Origin: Saccharicrinis aurantiacus
GTDB taxonomy: Bacteria; Bacteroidota; Bacteroidia; Bacteroidales; Marinilabiliaceae
Reading direction: 5' to 3'
NCBI RefSeq assembly: GCF_001660705.2
Contig: NZ_LYBV02000032.1
Span: 107,050-171,049, forward strand
DNA length: 64,000 bases
The position numbers and the translations under genes are program-made. Shown here piece after piece: positions 8,399 through 16,309 of the stretch. Position 1 is the stretch's first letter; every line of letters starts with the position of its first letter. The notes beneath the pieces were generated by a model. The model worked only from the letters and a program-made list of their open reading frames with translations, had not been told where the DNA came from and did not search any database.

Positions 8399-10336
8399 AT
8401 GAAGTTAGATTCAAGGATTCCTGAAGGCCCATTGGCTGAAAAATGGAACAACTATAAGGCTAACCAGAAATTGGTTAACCCAGCAAATAAAAGAAACTTA
8501 GATATCATCGTAATTGGTACAGGATTAGCTGGAGCTTCAGCTGCCGCATCTTTTGGTGAAATGGGTTTTAAAGTAAAAAACTTTACTATTCAAGATTCTC
8601 CACGTCGTGCGCACTCTATTGCTGCACAAGGGGGTATCAATGCTGCTAAAAACTATCCTAATGATGGTGATTCTGTTCACCGTTTATTTTATGATACAGT
8701 AAAAGGTGGTGATTACCGTGCTCGTGAGGCTAACGTTTACCGTTTGGCTTCTGTAAGTAACGATATCATCGACCAATGTGTAGCTCAAGGTGTACCTTTT
8801 GCTCGCGAATATGGTGGTATGTTAGATAACCGTTCTTTTGGTGGTGCGCAAGTTAGCCGTACTTTTTATGCAAAAGGACAAACAGGACAACAGCTATTAA
8901 TTGGTGCTTACCAAGCTTTAATGCGTCAGGTAAATGCTGGTACTGTTGAAATGCATACTCGTACTGAGGTTGTTGATTACGTTATTGTTGATGGAAAAGC
9001 TCGTGGTGTTATTACACGTGACTTAGTAACTGGTGAGTTCTCTCGTCATTTCGGTCATGCAGTAGTAATGGCAACTGGTGGTTATGGTAACACATTCTTC
9101 CTTTCAACAAATGCAATGGGATCTAATGGTTCTGCTGCTATCAAAGCTTACGAAAAAGGTGCTGCTTTTGCTAACCCTTGTTACGCTCAAATTCACCCAA
9201 CATGTATTCCTGTTCACGGTGAGTTCCAATCAAAGTTAACTTTGATGTCTGAGTCTTTACGTAACGATGGTCGTATTTGGGTTCCTAAAAAGAAAGAAGA
9301 TGCTGAAGCTATCCGTGCAGGAAAGAAAAAAGCAACTGACCTTTCTGAAGACGAAAGAGATTATTACTTAGAAAGAAGATATCCTGCATTTGGTAACTTA
9401 GTACCTCGTGATGTTGCATCTCGTGCTGCTAAAGAGCGTTGTGATGCTGGTTTCGGAGTTGGTACTACAGGTTTAGCTGTATACCTTGACTTTAAAACTT
9501 CTATTGAGCGTTTAGGTGAGGATACAATCCGTGCACGTTACGGAAACCTTTTCCAAATGTACGAGAAGATTGTTGATGACAATCCGTATGCTGAGCCAAT
9601 GATGATTTACCCTGCTATTCACTATACAATGGGTGGAATTTGGGTTGATTACGAATTACAAACAACTGTACCTGGTTTATTCTCTGCTGGTGAAGCAAAC
9701 TTCTCTGATCACGGTGCTAACCGTTTAGGAGCTTCTGCTTTAATGCAAGGTTTAGCTGATGGTTACTTTGTATTACCATTTACAATTCAGAATTACTTGG
9801 CTGATGATATCCGTACGCCACGTATGACTGGAGACGAAAAAGAGTTTGTTGAGGCAGAAAAAGCTGCTAAAGCAAAATTCGAGAAGTTAATGTCAATTAA
9901 AGGATCACGTTCTGTTGATAGCTTACACAAAGAGCTTGGATTAGTAATGTGGGATTTTGTTGGTATGGCTCGTAACAAAAAAGGTTTAGAAGAAGCTATC
10001 GAGAAAATCGCTGCTATCAAAAAAGAATTCTGGACTAACGTTAAGATCCCTGGATCAGACAAAGGAATGAACGTTGAGCTTGAAAAAGCATCTCGTTTAG
10101 CCGACTTTATTACAACTGGAGACCTTATGGCTCGCGATGCATTAAATCGTGAAGAATCATGTGGTGGTCACTTCCGTGAAGAGTACCAAACAGAAGAAGG
10201 TGAAGCAAAACGTCAGGATGACAAATTTACTTACGCCGCTTGTTGGGAATATAAAGGAGAAGACAAAGCACCAGAGTTACATAAAGAAGAACTTAAGTTT
10301 GAAGTGGTTAAAGTTGCACAACGTAACTACAAATAA
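8399..10336 (+). CDS. sdhA: succinate dehydrogenase/fumarate reductase flavoprotein subunit
   Basis: 645 residues. The FAD-binding Rossmann motif [13 protein letters not shown] is near residue 40, the covalent-FAD histidine lies in [11 protein letters not shown], and substrate and catalytic residues lie in [10 protein letters not shown], the Arg-containing PRDVASRA and [13 protein letters not shown]. It catalyses succinate/fumarate interconversion on the cytoplasmic face. The gene uses CGT for arginine and GGT/GCT far more than its neighbours, which favour AGA; such bias usually marks high expression. The internal minus-strand open frame here is a shadow of this gene. Confidence 0.97.
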   Translation: MKLDSRIPEGPLAEKWNNYKANQKLVNPANKRNLDIIVIGTGLAGASAAASFGEMGFKVKNFTIQDSPRRAHSIAAQGGINAAKNYPNDGDSVHRLFYDTVKGGDYRAREANVYRLASVSNDIIDQCVAQGVPFAREYGGMLDNRSFGGAQVSRTFYAKGQTGQQLLIGAYQALMRQVNAGTVEMHTRTEVVDYVIVDGKARGVITRDLVTGEFSRHFGHAVVMATGGYGNTFFLSTNAMGSNGSAAIKAYEKGAAFANPCYAQIHPTCIPVHGEFQSKLTLMSESLRNDGRIWVPKKKEDAEAIRAGKKKATDLSEDERDYYLERRYPAFGNLVPRDVASRAAKERCDAGFGVGTTGLAVYLDFKTSIERLGEDTIRARYGNLFQMYEKIVDDNPYAEPMMIYPAIHYTMGGIWVDYELQTTVPGLFSAGEANFSDHGANRLGASALMQGLADGYFVLPFTIQNYLADDIRTPRMTGDEKEFVEAEKAAKAKFEKLMSIKGSRSVDSLHKELGLVMWDFVGMARNKKGLEEAIEKIAAIKKEFWTNVKIPGSDKGMNVELEKASRLADFITTGDLMARDALNREESCGGHFREEYQTEEGEAKRQDDKFTYAACWEYKGEDKAPELHKEELKFEVVKVAQRNYK

Positions 10337-10373
10337 TTAAGTTATTAACGTTCATTAGTTAAACAGAGAAAAA

Positions 10374-11129
10374 ATGGAAAATAATATAAGTTTGACTCTA
10401 AAAGTATGGCGTCAGAGCGACTCTAAAGCTAAGGGTGGTTTTGAAACTTACAAACTAGAGACAGTATCTACCGACAGTTCATTCCTTGAGATGATGGATA
10501 TCTTAAATGAGCAATTAGTTGGTGAAGGAAAAGAGCCTGTTGCATTTGATCACGATTGTCGTGAAGGTATTTGTGGTATGTGTTCATTATACATCAACGG
10601 ACGTCCTCATGGGCCTGATGATGATGTAACAACTTGTCAGTTACACATGCGTAAGTTCAAAAATAACGAGACTATTACAATTGAGCCTTGGCGTTCTGCT
10701 GGTTTCCCTGTAATTAAAGACCTTATTGTTGATCGTACTGCTTTTGACCAAATTATTGCTGCAGGTGGTTATACTTCAGTAAGTACTGGTGGTGTACCTG
10801 ATGCAAATGCACTTCCTATTCCAAAGGATGATGCTGACGAGGCTATGGATGCCGCTTCCTGTATTGGTTGTGGTGCTTGTGTTGCTACTTGTAAAAACGG
10901 ATCAGCAATGTTATTCGTTTCAGCAAAAGTAAGTCACTTAGCATTATTACCACAAGGACAAGTTGAGGCTGCACTTAGAGCTAAAGCTATGGTTGGTAAA
11001 ATGGATGAGTTAGGTTTTGGTGCTTGTACAAACACTGGAGCTTGTGAGGTAGAATGTCCGAAAGGCGTTTCTATCGCAAATATCGCTCGTTTAAATCGCG
11101 AATATTTAAGTGCTAAGTTGAAAGACTAA
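10374..11129 (+). CDS. sdhB: succinate dehydrogenase/fumarate reductase iron-sulfur subunit
   Basis: 251 residues. The plant-type 2Fe-2S ligands lie in [15 protein letters not shown] with the fourth Cys in DVTTCQ, the 4Fe-4S ligands in [15 protein letters not shown], and the third cluster in [16 protein letters not shown]. It relays electrons from FAD to the heme b subunit. Codon use is biased as in sdhA. It is the last gene of the operon, ended by the terminator at 11150-11190. Confidence 0.97.
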   Translation: MENNISLTLKVWRQSDSKAKGGFETYKLETVSTDSSFLEMMDILNEQLVGEGKEPVAFDHDCREGICGMCSLYINGRPHGPDDDVTTCQLHMRKFKNNETITIEPWRSAGFPVIKDLIVDRTAFDQIIAAGGYTSVSTGGVPDANALPIPKDDADEAMDAASCIGCGACVATCKNGSAMLFVSAKVSHLALLPQGQVEAALRAKAMVGKMDELGFGACTNTGACEVECPKGVSIANIARLNREYLSAKLKD

Positions 11130-11149
11130 TCACTTTTATTAACATATTT

Positions 11150-11190
11150 AATCCCCAATTTTCTTCGGAAGATTGGGGATTTCTATTTTT
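11150..11190 (+). terminator. sdhCAB terminator with UUCG tetraloop
   Basis: A 14-bp stem (11150-11163 with 11168-11181, one G-U pair) is closed by a C(TTCG)G tetraloop and followed by TCTATTTTT. It lies 20 bp after the sdhB stop. This is one of the strongest terminators in the window. Confidence 0.92.
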
Positions 11191-11295
11191 ATATTAGTTC
11201 AATTAAGCTGAATTCACAATTAATGTTAAATAAAGATTTGTATTTACTTATATTTTTTCTATTTTTCGCTTGATACACTTATGTAAATGTAATTC

Positions 11296-11994
11296 ATGCC
11301 CTATAGAAGACTCCCTAATACAGATCAGGCTAGATTAAGAGCTTTAAAAGCTGCTTTGGATGAAGGAAGTAAATACTATCCTTTCGACTTAGCATATCCC
11401 ACCAAACTACATCTCGACTTAAAGTCATTTTTACCACAATTTGAACAATCAGTTAATCAATATAATTCTAGCAAAGACCGTCAAGCTCAAATTGGCAAGC
11501 AACTGTCAGAATGTTTTAAATCGTCTAAAATATACCTCTCACACTTTATACAAGTTGTAAATTTCAGCATCATCAGAAAAGAATTAAAACCTGAGGTAAG
11601 AGAGGAATACGGGATGGATATTGATGATAAAGCCGTACCAGAATTAGGCACAGAAACCCAACTATTACAATGGGGTGCCAAAGTTATCCCTGCTGAAGAA
11701 AAGAGAATGGCACTAGGTGGAAGTAGAATCTACAATCCATCCATTGCAATGGTAAAGATTAAATTTGAGAAATTTAAAGAGTGCTACAATAATCACAAGA
11801 ACCTTTTATCTACAACTCAGAAGATGTTAGAAAAAGTTAGTGAATTAAGAGCTCAGGCAGATGCCATTATTCTTAACTTATGGAATTCGGTAGAAGAAAC
11901 ATATAATGAATTAGAACCTTCAAAAAAGAGAGAACAATCTGCAAAGTATGGGCTTGTTTACGTATTTAGAAAAGAAGAAAAAAAGCTAAACTAA
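11296..11994 (+). CDS. helical protein of unknown function
   Basis: 232 residues with no signal peptide or membrane segment. The N-terminus MPYRRLPNTDQARLRALKAA is followed by predicted long helices (KIKFEKFKECYNNHKNLL and TTQKMLEKVSELRAQADAI), so an all-helical, perhaps coiled-coil, cytoplasmic protein is likely. The middle holds a loop ELGTETQLLQWGAKVIPAEE. I recognise no domain. It is transcribed alone after the sdh terminator and its stop overlaps the stop of the convergent CPBP gene by 4 bp. The gene looks real from length and codon use; the function is unknown. Confidence 0.7.
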   Translation: MPYRRLPNTDQARLRALKAALDEGSKYYPFDLAYPTKLHLDLKSFLPQFEQSVNQYNSSKDRQAQIGKQLSECFKSSKIYLSHFIQVVNFSIIRKELKPEVREEYGMDIDDKAVPELGTETQLLQWGAKVIPAEEKRMALGGSRIYNPSIAMVKIKFEKFKECYNNHKNLLSTTQKMLEKVSELRAQADAIILNLWNSVEETYNELEPSKKREQSAKYGLVYVFRKEEKKLN

Positions 11995-12881
11995 CTCTCT
12001 CTTACCTTTTCTATATTCTTTATCATTCGTATAGCAATAACAAATCCCACAAGGCTTACACCTAACCAAACGTAATTGACCGATTCGGTTGCTGCTGATA
12101 ATGGATCTTCATCTAAGAACTTATTCTGATATAATGCAAACATCAGCAAGGCTAAGAAGTTATTAACAAAATGACAAAATATAGGCAACCATAAACTTTT
12201 TCCATACATCACCATATAACCAAATAAAGCACCCAATATCAGGCGTGGGAAAAAACCGAAAAACTGCATATGAATAGCACTAAACAAAAAAGCGCTTAAC
12301 CACACACCAATGTGCTTATTTTTAAAAATACGCGCAAATAATGGCTGTATACCACCTCTAAACAACAACTCTTCCCCTACTGCAGGAACTACTGCAACCA
12401 CAAGAATATTAAATATGAAACTTATCCGGGAATCATTAGAAAGAATAAGCTGTGTTAGATCGTTAGCCTGATCTTCTTGAATTCTCAACCACTTTTCTAC
12501 ATCTGCTAAATATTCAGGAAAAGGAATTAGCTGATTTAAGTAACCCAAATAACTTACCAATGGCTGAACCAACATCACTAACAAAAAACCTAAAGCAAAT
12601 AAACTTACCTTAGGAATTTTACCTATTTGATAATACTGCTTAATATTTAAACGATAGTATTTAGCATACAATATAGGAGGTAATATAAATAAAGATACAC
12701 TTTGAGAAAGCTGATAAAATCTCAAATAGTTTGTATCGCTCAAAATGATTGAAGGATTACTAAGTATTTCTGTTCCGAAGAAAAATATTCCGATTACGGA
12801 ACATACAATAGTACAAACAACAAAACACACTAAAACAGTAAACAATAAAAATAGAAGTTGTCTTAAGGCTGAAGTATACAT
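11991..12881 (-). CDS. CPBP family intramembrane metalloprotease
   Basis: About 296 residues and multi-pass. The Abi/CAAX protease signature is complete: EELLFRGGIQPLF (EExxxR), FSAIHMQFFGF (FxxxH) and FCHFVNNF (HxxxN) are all present, so an active glutamyl membrane protease is expected. Roles in the family range from prenyl-protein processing to bacteriocin immunity; none can be chosen here. A TTG two codons upstream (12887) is possible; the ATG at 12881 is preferred. It lies downstream of fabH but is separated by a terminator. Confidence 0.9.
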   Translation of the reverse strand: MYTSALRQLLFLLFTVLVCFVVCTIVCSVIGIFFFGTEILSNPSIILSDTNYLRFYQLSQSVSLFILPPILYAKYYRLNIKQYYQIGKIPKVSLFALGFLLVMLVQPLVSYLGYLNQLIPFPEYLADVEKWLRIQEDQANDLTQLILSNDSRISFIFNILVVAVVPAVGEELLFRGGIQPLFARIFKNKHIGVWLSAFLFSAIHMQFFGFFPRLILGALFGYMVMYGKSLWLPIFCHFVNNFLALLMFALYQNKFLDEDPLSAATESVNYVWLGVSLVGFVIAIRMIKNIEKVRES

Positions 12882-12903
12882 ATTCAATAATGAGTTTATC
12901 TAA

Positions 12904-12933
12904 TAAAAAAAGAGAAGCACATGGCTTCTCTTT
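12904..12933 (-). terminator. fabH terminator
   Basis: A 10-bp perfect stem (12909-12918 with 12924-12933) with loop ACATG is followed on the minus strand by a T-run. It lies about 45 bp past the fabH stop. Confidence 0.85.
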
Positions 12934-12978
12934 ATATAATATCTTAATTCAGATTAAAACCTGAGTATTTGGTAAAAA

Positions 12979-13974
12979 TTAACTGTTGTAGCCCCATTTT
13001 ATGTAAGTAGATCCCCAAGTGAATCCAGCTCCAAATGCAGCTAATACAATATTATCACCTTTCTTCAACTGCTTCTCCCATTCCCATAAACATAAAGGAA
13101 TTGTTGCAGATGTAGTATTTCCATAACGCTGGATATTTATCATTACTTTTTCCTTATCAATACCCATTCTACGTGCAGTAGCATCAATAATTCTAAGGTT
13201 AGCCTGATGTGGTACAAGCCATGCAATGTCATCAGCAGTTAAATTATTTCGTTCTGCAATCTCAGCAGAAACATCGGCCATATTTGAAACAGCACGTTTA
13301 AAAACAGCTTGACCTTCTTGATAAACAGAGTGCATTTTTGCATCTATCGTCTCGTGAGAAGATGGATTAACAGAACCTCCAGCTTTCATTAATAAATGCT
13401 GACGCCCAGAACCATCACTTCGTAAAATTGTATCCATTACTCCAACTTCTTCCTCAGTTGGTTCAACCATAACAGCTGCAGAAGCATCTCCAAAAAGAAC
13501 ACATGTGGTTCTATCTGTATAGTCTGTAATTGACGACATCTTTTCAGCGCCCACAACTACAACCTTCTTATGCATTCCCGACTTTACGAATTTATTAGCA
13601 ACATCTAAGGCATATAAAAAACCTGAACAAGCTGCATTAACATCGAAACTTTGGATATCTTTAATACCTACTTTATCACAAATTATAGGTCCTGTAGCAG
13701 GAAAAACATGATCAGGAGTAACCGTTGCACAAATTAATAAATCAACATCCTCTGGAGAAGTATTTGTTTTCTTAAGTAATTCTTTAACAGCCTCAGCGCC
13801 CATATCAGAAGCACCTTTACCTTCACCTTTAAGAATTCTGCGTTCCTTAATACCAACACGAGTCATAATCCACTCATCAGAGGTATCAACCATTTTGCTT
13901 AATTCTTCATTTGTCAATACATATTCTGGAAGATATGCACCAACTCCTGTTATAACGGCGTTAATGTTTTTCAT
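12979..13974 (-). CDS. fabH: 3-oxoacyl-[acyl-carrier-protein] synthase III (KAS III)
   Basis: 331 residues. It starts fatty acid synthesis by condensing acyl-CoA with malonyl-ACP. The catalytic Cys116 lies in [10 protein letters not shown], the histidine in [11 protein letters not shown] and the asparagine in [12 protein letters not shown]. The gene normally follows plsX in a yceD-rpmF-plsX-fabH cluster. Here it follows rpmF with a 249-bp gap and no plsX, and it has its own terminator. Confidence 0.96.
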   Translation of the reverse strand: MKNINAVITGVGAYLPEYVLTNEELSKMVDTSDEWIMTRVGIKERRILKGEGKGASDMGAEAVKELLKKTNTSPEDVDLLICATVTPDHVFPATGPIICDKVGIKDIQSFDVNAACSGFLYALDVANKFVKSGMHKKVVVVGAEKMSSITDYTDRTTCVLFGDASAAVMVEPTEEEVGVMDTILRSDGSGRQHLLMKAGGSVNPSSHETIDAKMHSVYQEGQAVFKRAVSNMADVSAEIAERNNLTADDIAWLVPHQANLRIIDATARRMGIDKEKVMINIQRYGNTTSATIPLCLWEWEKQLKKGDNIVLAAFGAGFTWGSTYIKWGYNS

Positions 13975-14169
13975 TTGATAGTTTTTATTTTTTAATAGTC
14001 GTAATCAATAATATAACTAGCATATCCATCAGCATAGCAATGCTAATAAAAACACATGCCCGAATAATAGATAATTCGGCAACTACTATTTTGAGTGTTT
14101 AGGTTCTTTAATTGCAAAATACCTAAACATATAACCTTTTCGAAGTTAATTTACAAATGCCTTAAAGCA

Positions 14170-14199
14170 AAATTTGCCTCGCATATGCGAAGCAAATTT
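14170..14199 (-). terminator. 30-bp palindrome, probable rpmF terminator
   Basis: AAATTTGC (14170-14177) pairs with GCAAATTT (14192-14199), and the inner TCGCAT pairs with ATGCGA, with one C/A mismatch and no real loop. On the minus strand a T-rich TTTTGCTTT follows. It lies about 25 bp after the rpmF stop. Confidence 0.6.
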
Positions 14200-14223
14200 A
14201 TAAAGACTTTTGACAAAAAAAAA

Positions 14224-14409
14224 TTATGCTGTCACTTCTTGTGCTACAGCTAATTTTCCTCTATAAAAACCACACTCACCACATACGGTGTGTAGCTTTT
14301 TTGTAGAACCACAGTTAGAACATACTCCTAATCCTGGAATAGCAGCTTTATCGTGAGTTCTTCTTTTATCTCTTCTAGTTTTAGAAATCTTTCTTTTAGG
14401 ATGTGCCAT
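14224..14409 (-). CDS. rpmF: 50S ribosomal protein L32
   Basis: 61 residues. The basic N-terminus AHPKRKISKTRRDKRRTHDK is followed by the zinc-ribbon cysteines in CSNCGSTKKLHTVCGECGFY (CxxC...CxxC). It starts 15 bp after the DUF177/YceD gene, the classic yceD-rpmF pairing. Confidence 0.96.
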   Translation of the reverse strand: MAHPKRKISKTRRDKRRTHDKAAIPGLGVCSNCGSTKKLHTVCGECGFYRGKLAVAQEVTA

Positions 14410-14424
14410 CTTAAAACGCTTTAC

Positions 14425-14964
14425 TTATTTATTATTCTTTAATTTTCTTAGTGCTTCCCAACGGGGATCTATATCATCTTCGCTAATCGCTTCTTCTTCG
14501 TGATGGTTTTGCTGATTTAATCTGTCAATCATCTCATCATCACAACTATCATCATCAGTTTCGTTGCTATGCACTGAACGCAAAGGCAAACTAACAACAA
14601 TAAATTCATATATCAATTGAGCTAAATTAATCTCATGTTCTTCGTGCGGAAGTATTATTATCTCCTCACTAGGTTCATCATAAATAGCACCAAACTTAAC
14701 ATATATGGTACCTTCAAAACTTACCGGAACAGTTAATGCTGCCAAACAATTATCACATATTGAATTCACTTTTCCTTCAATACTAAAATCAAGCTGCAAC
14801 ATTTGCGACTTCTTCAATAAAGTAACTTCTACTTTAAAATCGCCATTTTCAACTACTGAATCATTGATTTCCTTAAAAAAAGAACTATCAACACTGTAAT
14901 TAAAAAGATGCCTACCTTCTTTTAACCCTTTGAAAACTAGGTTATATTCATTCAGTTTAGCCAT
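14425..14964 (-). CDS. yceD: YceD/DUF177 family protein, 23S rRNA accumulation factor family
   Basis: 179 residues. Family hallmarks are the two cysteines in SICDNCLAAL and the acidic C-terminal half (EEIIILPHEEHEINLAQLIYE, in two parts). The family is linked to 23S rRNA accumulation and 50S assembly and is almost always encoded just ahead of rpmF, as here. The C-terminus ends DPRWEALRKLKNN, also typical. A -7-like TACTTTTG (14994-14987, minus strand) lies 23 bp upstream of the start. Confidence 0.9.
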   Translation of the reverse strand: MAKLNEYNLVFKGLKEGRHLFNYSVDSSFFKEINDSVVENGDFKVEVTLLKKSQMLQLDFSIEGKVNSICDNCLAALTVPVSFEGTIYVKFGAIYDEPSEEIIILPHEEHEINLAQLIYEFIVVSLPLRSVHSNETDDDSCDDEMIDRLNQQNHHEEEAISEDDIDPRWEALRKLKNNK

Positions 14965-15102
14965 TTAACCCGATATAAAAACTTTGCAAAAGTATAAAAA
15001 TAAATAGTAGTAGCGAAGAAATACACTCTTATTTTTCATTTATTTTTTTCATGCATCTATTTGTAATTGTGCAAATAAGCTAACATAGCTGCTAATGCAT
15101 GC

Positions 15103-16239
15103 TTACAGGATAATTCTAAAGGTGGTTCCTTTTCCTAATTCAGATTCTTTTACAAATATTTTACCACCATGATATTCTTCAACTATTCTTTTTGTAAGAG
15201 TTAAGCCTAAGCCCCACCCTCTCTCTTTACTTGTATAGCCAGGCTCAAATACTGTGGTATGTTTTGATTTATGAATACCCTTACCGTCATCACTAATATC
15301 AATAACAATTTGATCTCCTAAATGCTGTGAAGAAATCGTAATTACACCTTTTCCTAAAGTTGCATCAATGGCATTCTTTATCAAGTTTTCGAGAACCCAC
15401 TCTAACAATACGGCATTAGCATATATTGTTTTGCTTTCTTCAAAATCTAATTTAAACTGAATTTTGGAGGATACTCTATTCTGAAAGTAATCTAATGTAC
15501 CCGAAACTAGTTCTTTTAAATCTAGGGACTTTAAAATAGGTTTAGAGCCAATTTTTGAGAATCGATCCGCTACATTCTGCAGACGAGAGATGTCGTTCTT
15601 CATCTCTGGCACTATTTTACTATTTTCATCCTTTAGAGCCAACAAATCGGCCCATCCCATAAGGGATGAAATAGGAGTACCTAATTGATGAGCTGTTTCT
15701 TTTGACATGCCAACCCATACTTGATCTTGCTCTCGCTTGCGAGCACTATTAAATGCAAAATAAGCAGTTAATACAAACACTATTATAATAATTAACTGAA
15801 CAATTGGAAACCACGTTAATTTAACAAGCAATAAAGATGATCTGTAATACAAGTACTGAACCTCATCATCACCCAAATTTATAACAATGCGCTTTCCTGT
15901 TTTTTTCATCCGCTCCAGCTCAGACTGAAGATATTGTTCTGCTCCTTGTTTTGGTAGCTTTATATTACGATGATGATAAATAATTCCCTTATCGTCAGTT
16001 AATAAAACAGGAACAGTATTATTATTTTTCAGAACTTCAAGCATCAAACTAACTGCCTGCTCATCAATGTCGGGCTGCACTAACTGCCTTGTAGCTTCCG
16101 CCCACAGAGCTACCTTTTGCTCTTCTTCGATTTTTAATTCATCAGTTAATAGTTTGGTATAAATTAAGGAAGCACTCCCAATAATAACAGAGCCAATTAA
16201 AATAAAAAGCTTAAACAATCGCTTACGAGAATAATACAT
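15103..16239 (-). CDS. membrane sensor histidine kinase
   Basis: 378 residues with two membrane segments (about 9-29 and 140-163) flanking a roughly 110-residue periplasmic sensor. A Bacteroidota-type H-box follows (MSKETAHQLGTPISSLMGW, His184). The ATPase region has the N-box VLENLIKNAIDAT, the G1 DISDDGKGI and the G2 ERGWGLGLTL. No response regulator is adjacent. It lies between the hybrid kinase upstream and yceD, separated by about 70 bp and 138 bp, and may be co-transcribed with the hybrid kinase. Confidence 0.92.
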   Translation of the reverse strand: MYYSRKRLFKLFILIGSVIIGSASLIYTKLLTDELKIEEEQKVALWAEATRQLVQPDIDEQAVSLMLEVLKNNNTVPVLLTDDKGIIYHHRNIKLPKQGAEQYLQSELERMKKTGKRIVINLGDDEVQYLYYRSSLLLVKLTWFPIVQLIIIIVFVLTAYFAFNSARKREQDQVWVGMSKETAHQLGTPISSLMGWADLLALKDENSKIVPEMKNDISRLQNVADRFSKIGSKPILKSLDLKELVSGTLDYFQNRVSSKIQFKLDFEESKTIYANAVLLEWVLENLIKNAIDATLGKGVITISSQHLGDQIVIDISDDGKGIHKSKHTTVFEPGYTSKERGWGLGLTLTKRIVEEYHGGKIFVKESELGKGTTFRIIL

Positions 16240-16309
16240 GTTTAATTATAAAATAACAAAAGTGAATTTAATTAATTATTGAACGTTCAAACACTTATCT
16301 TATTATAAT

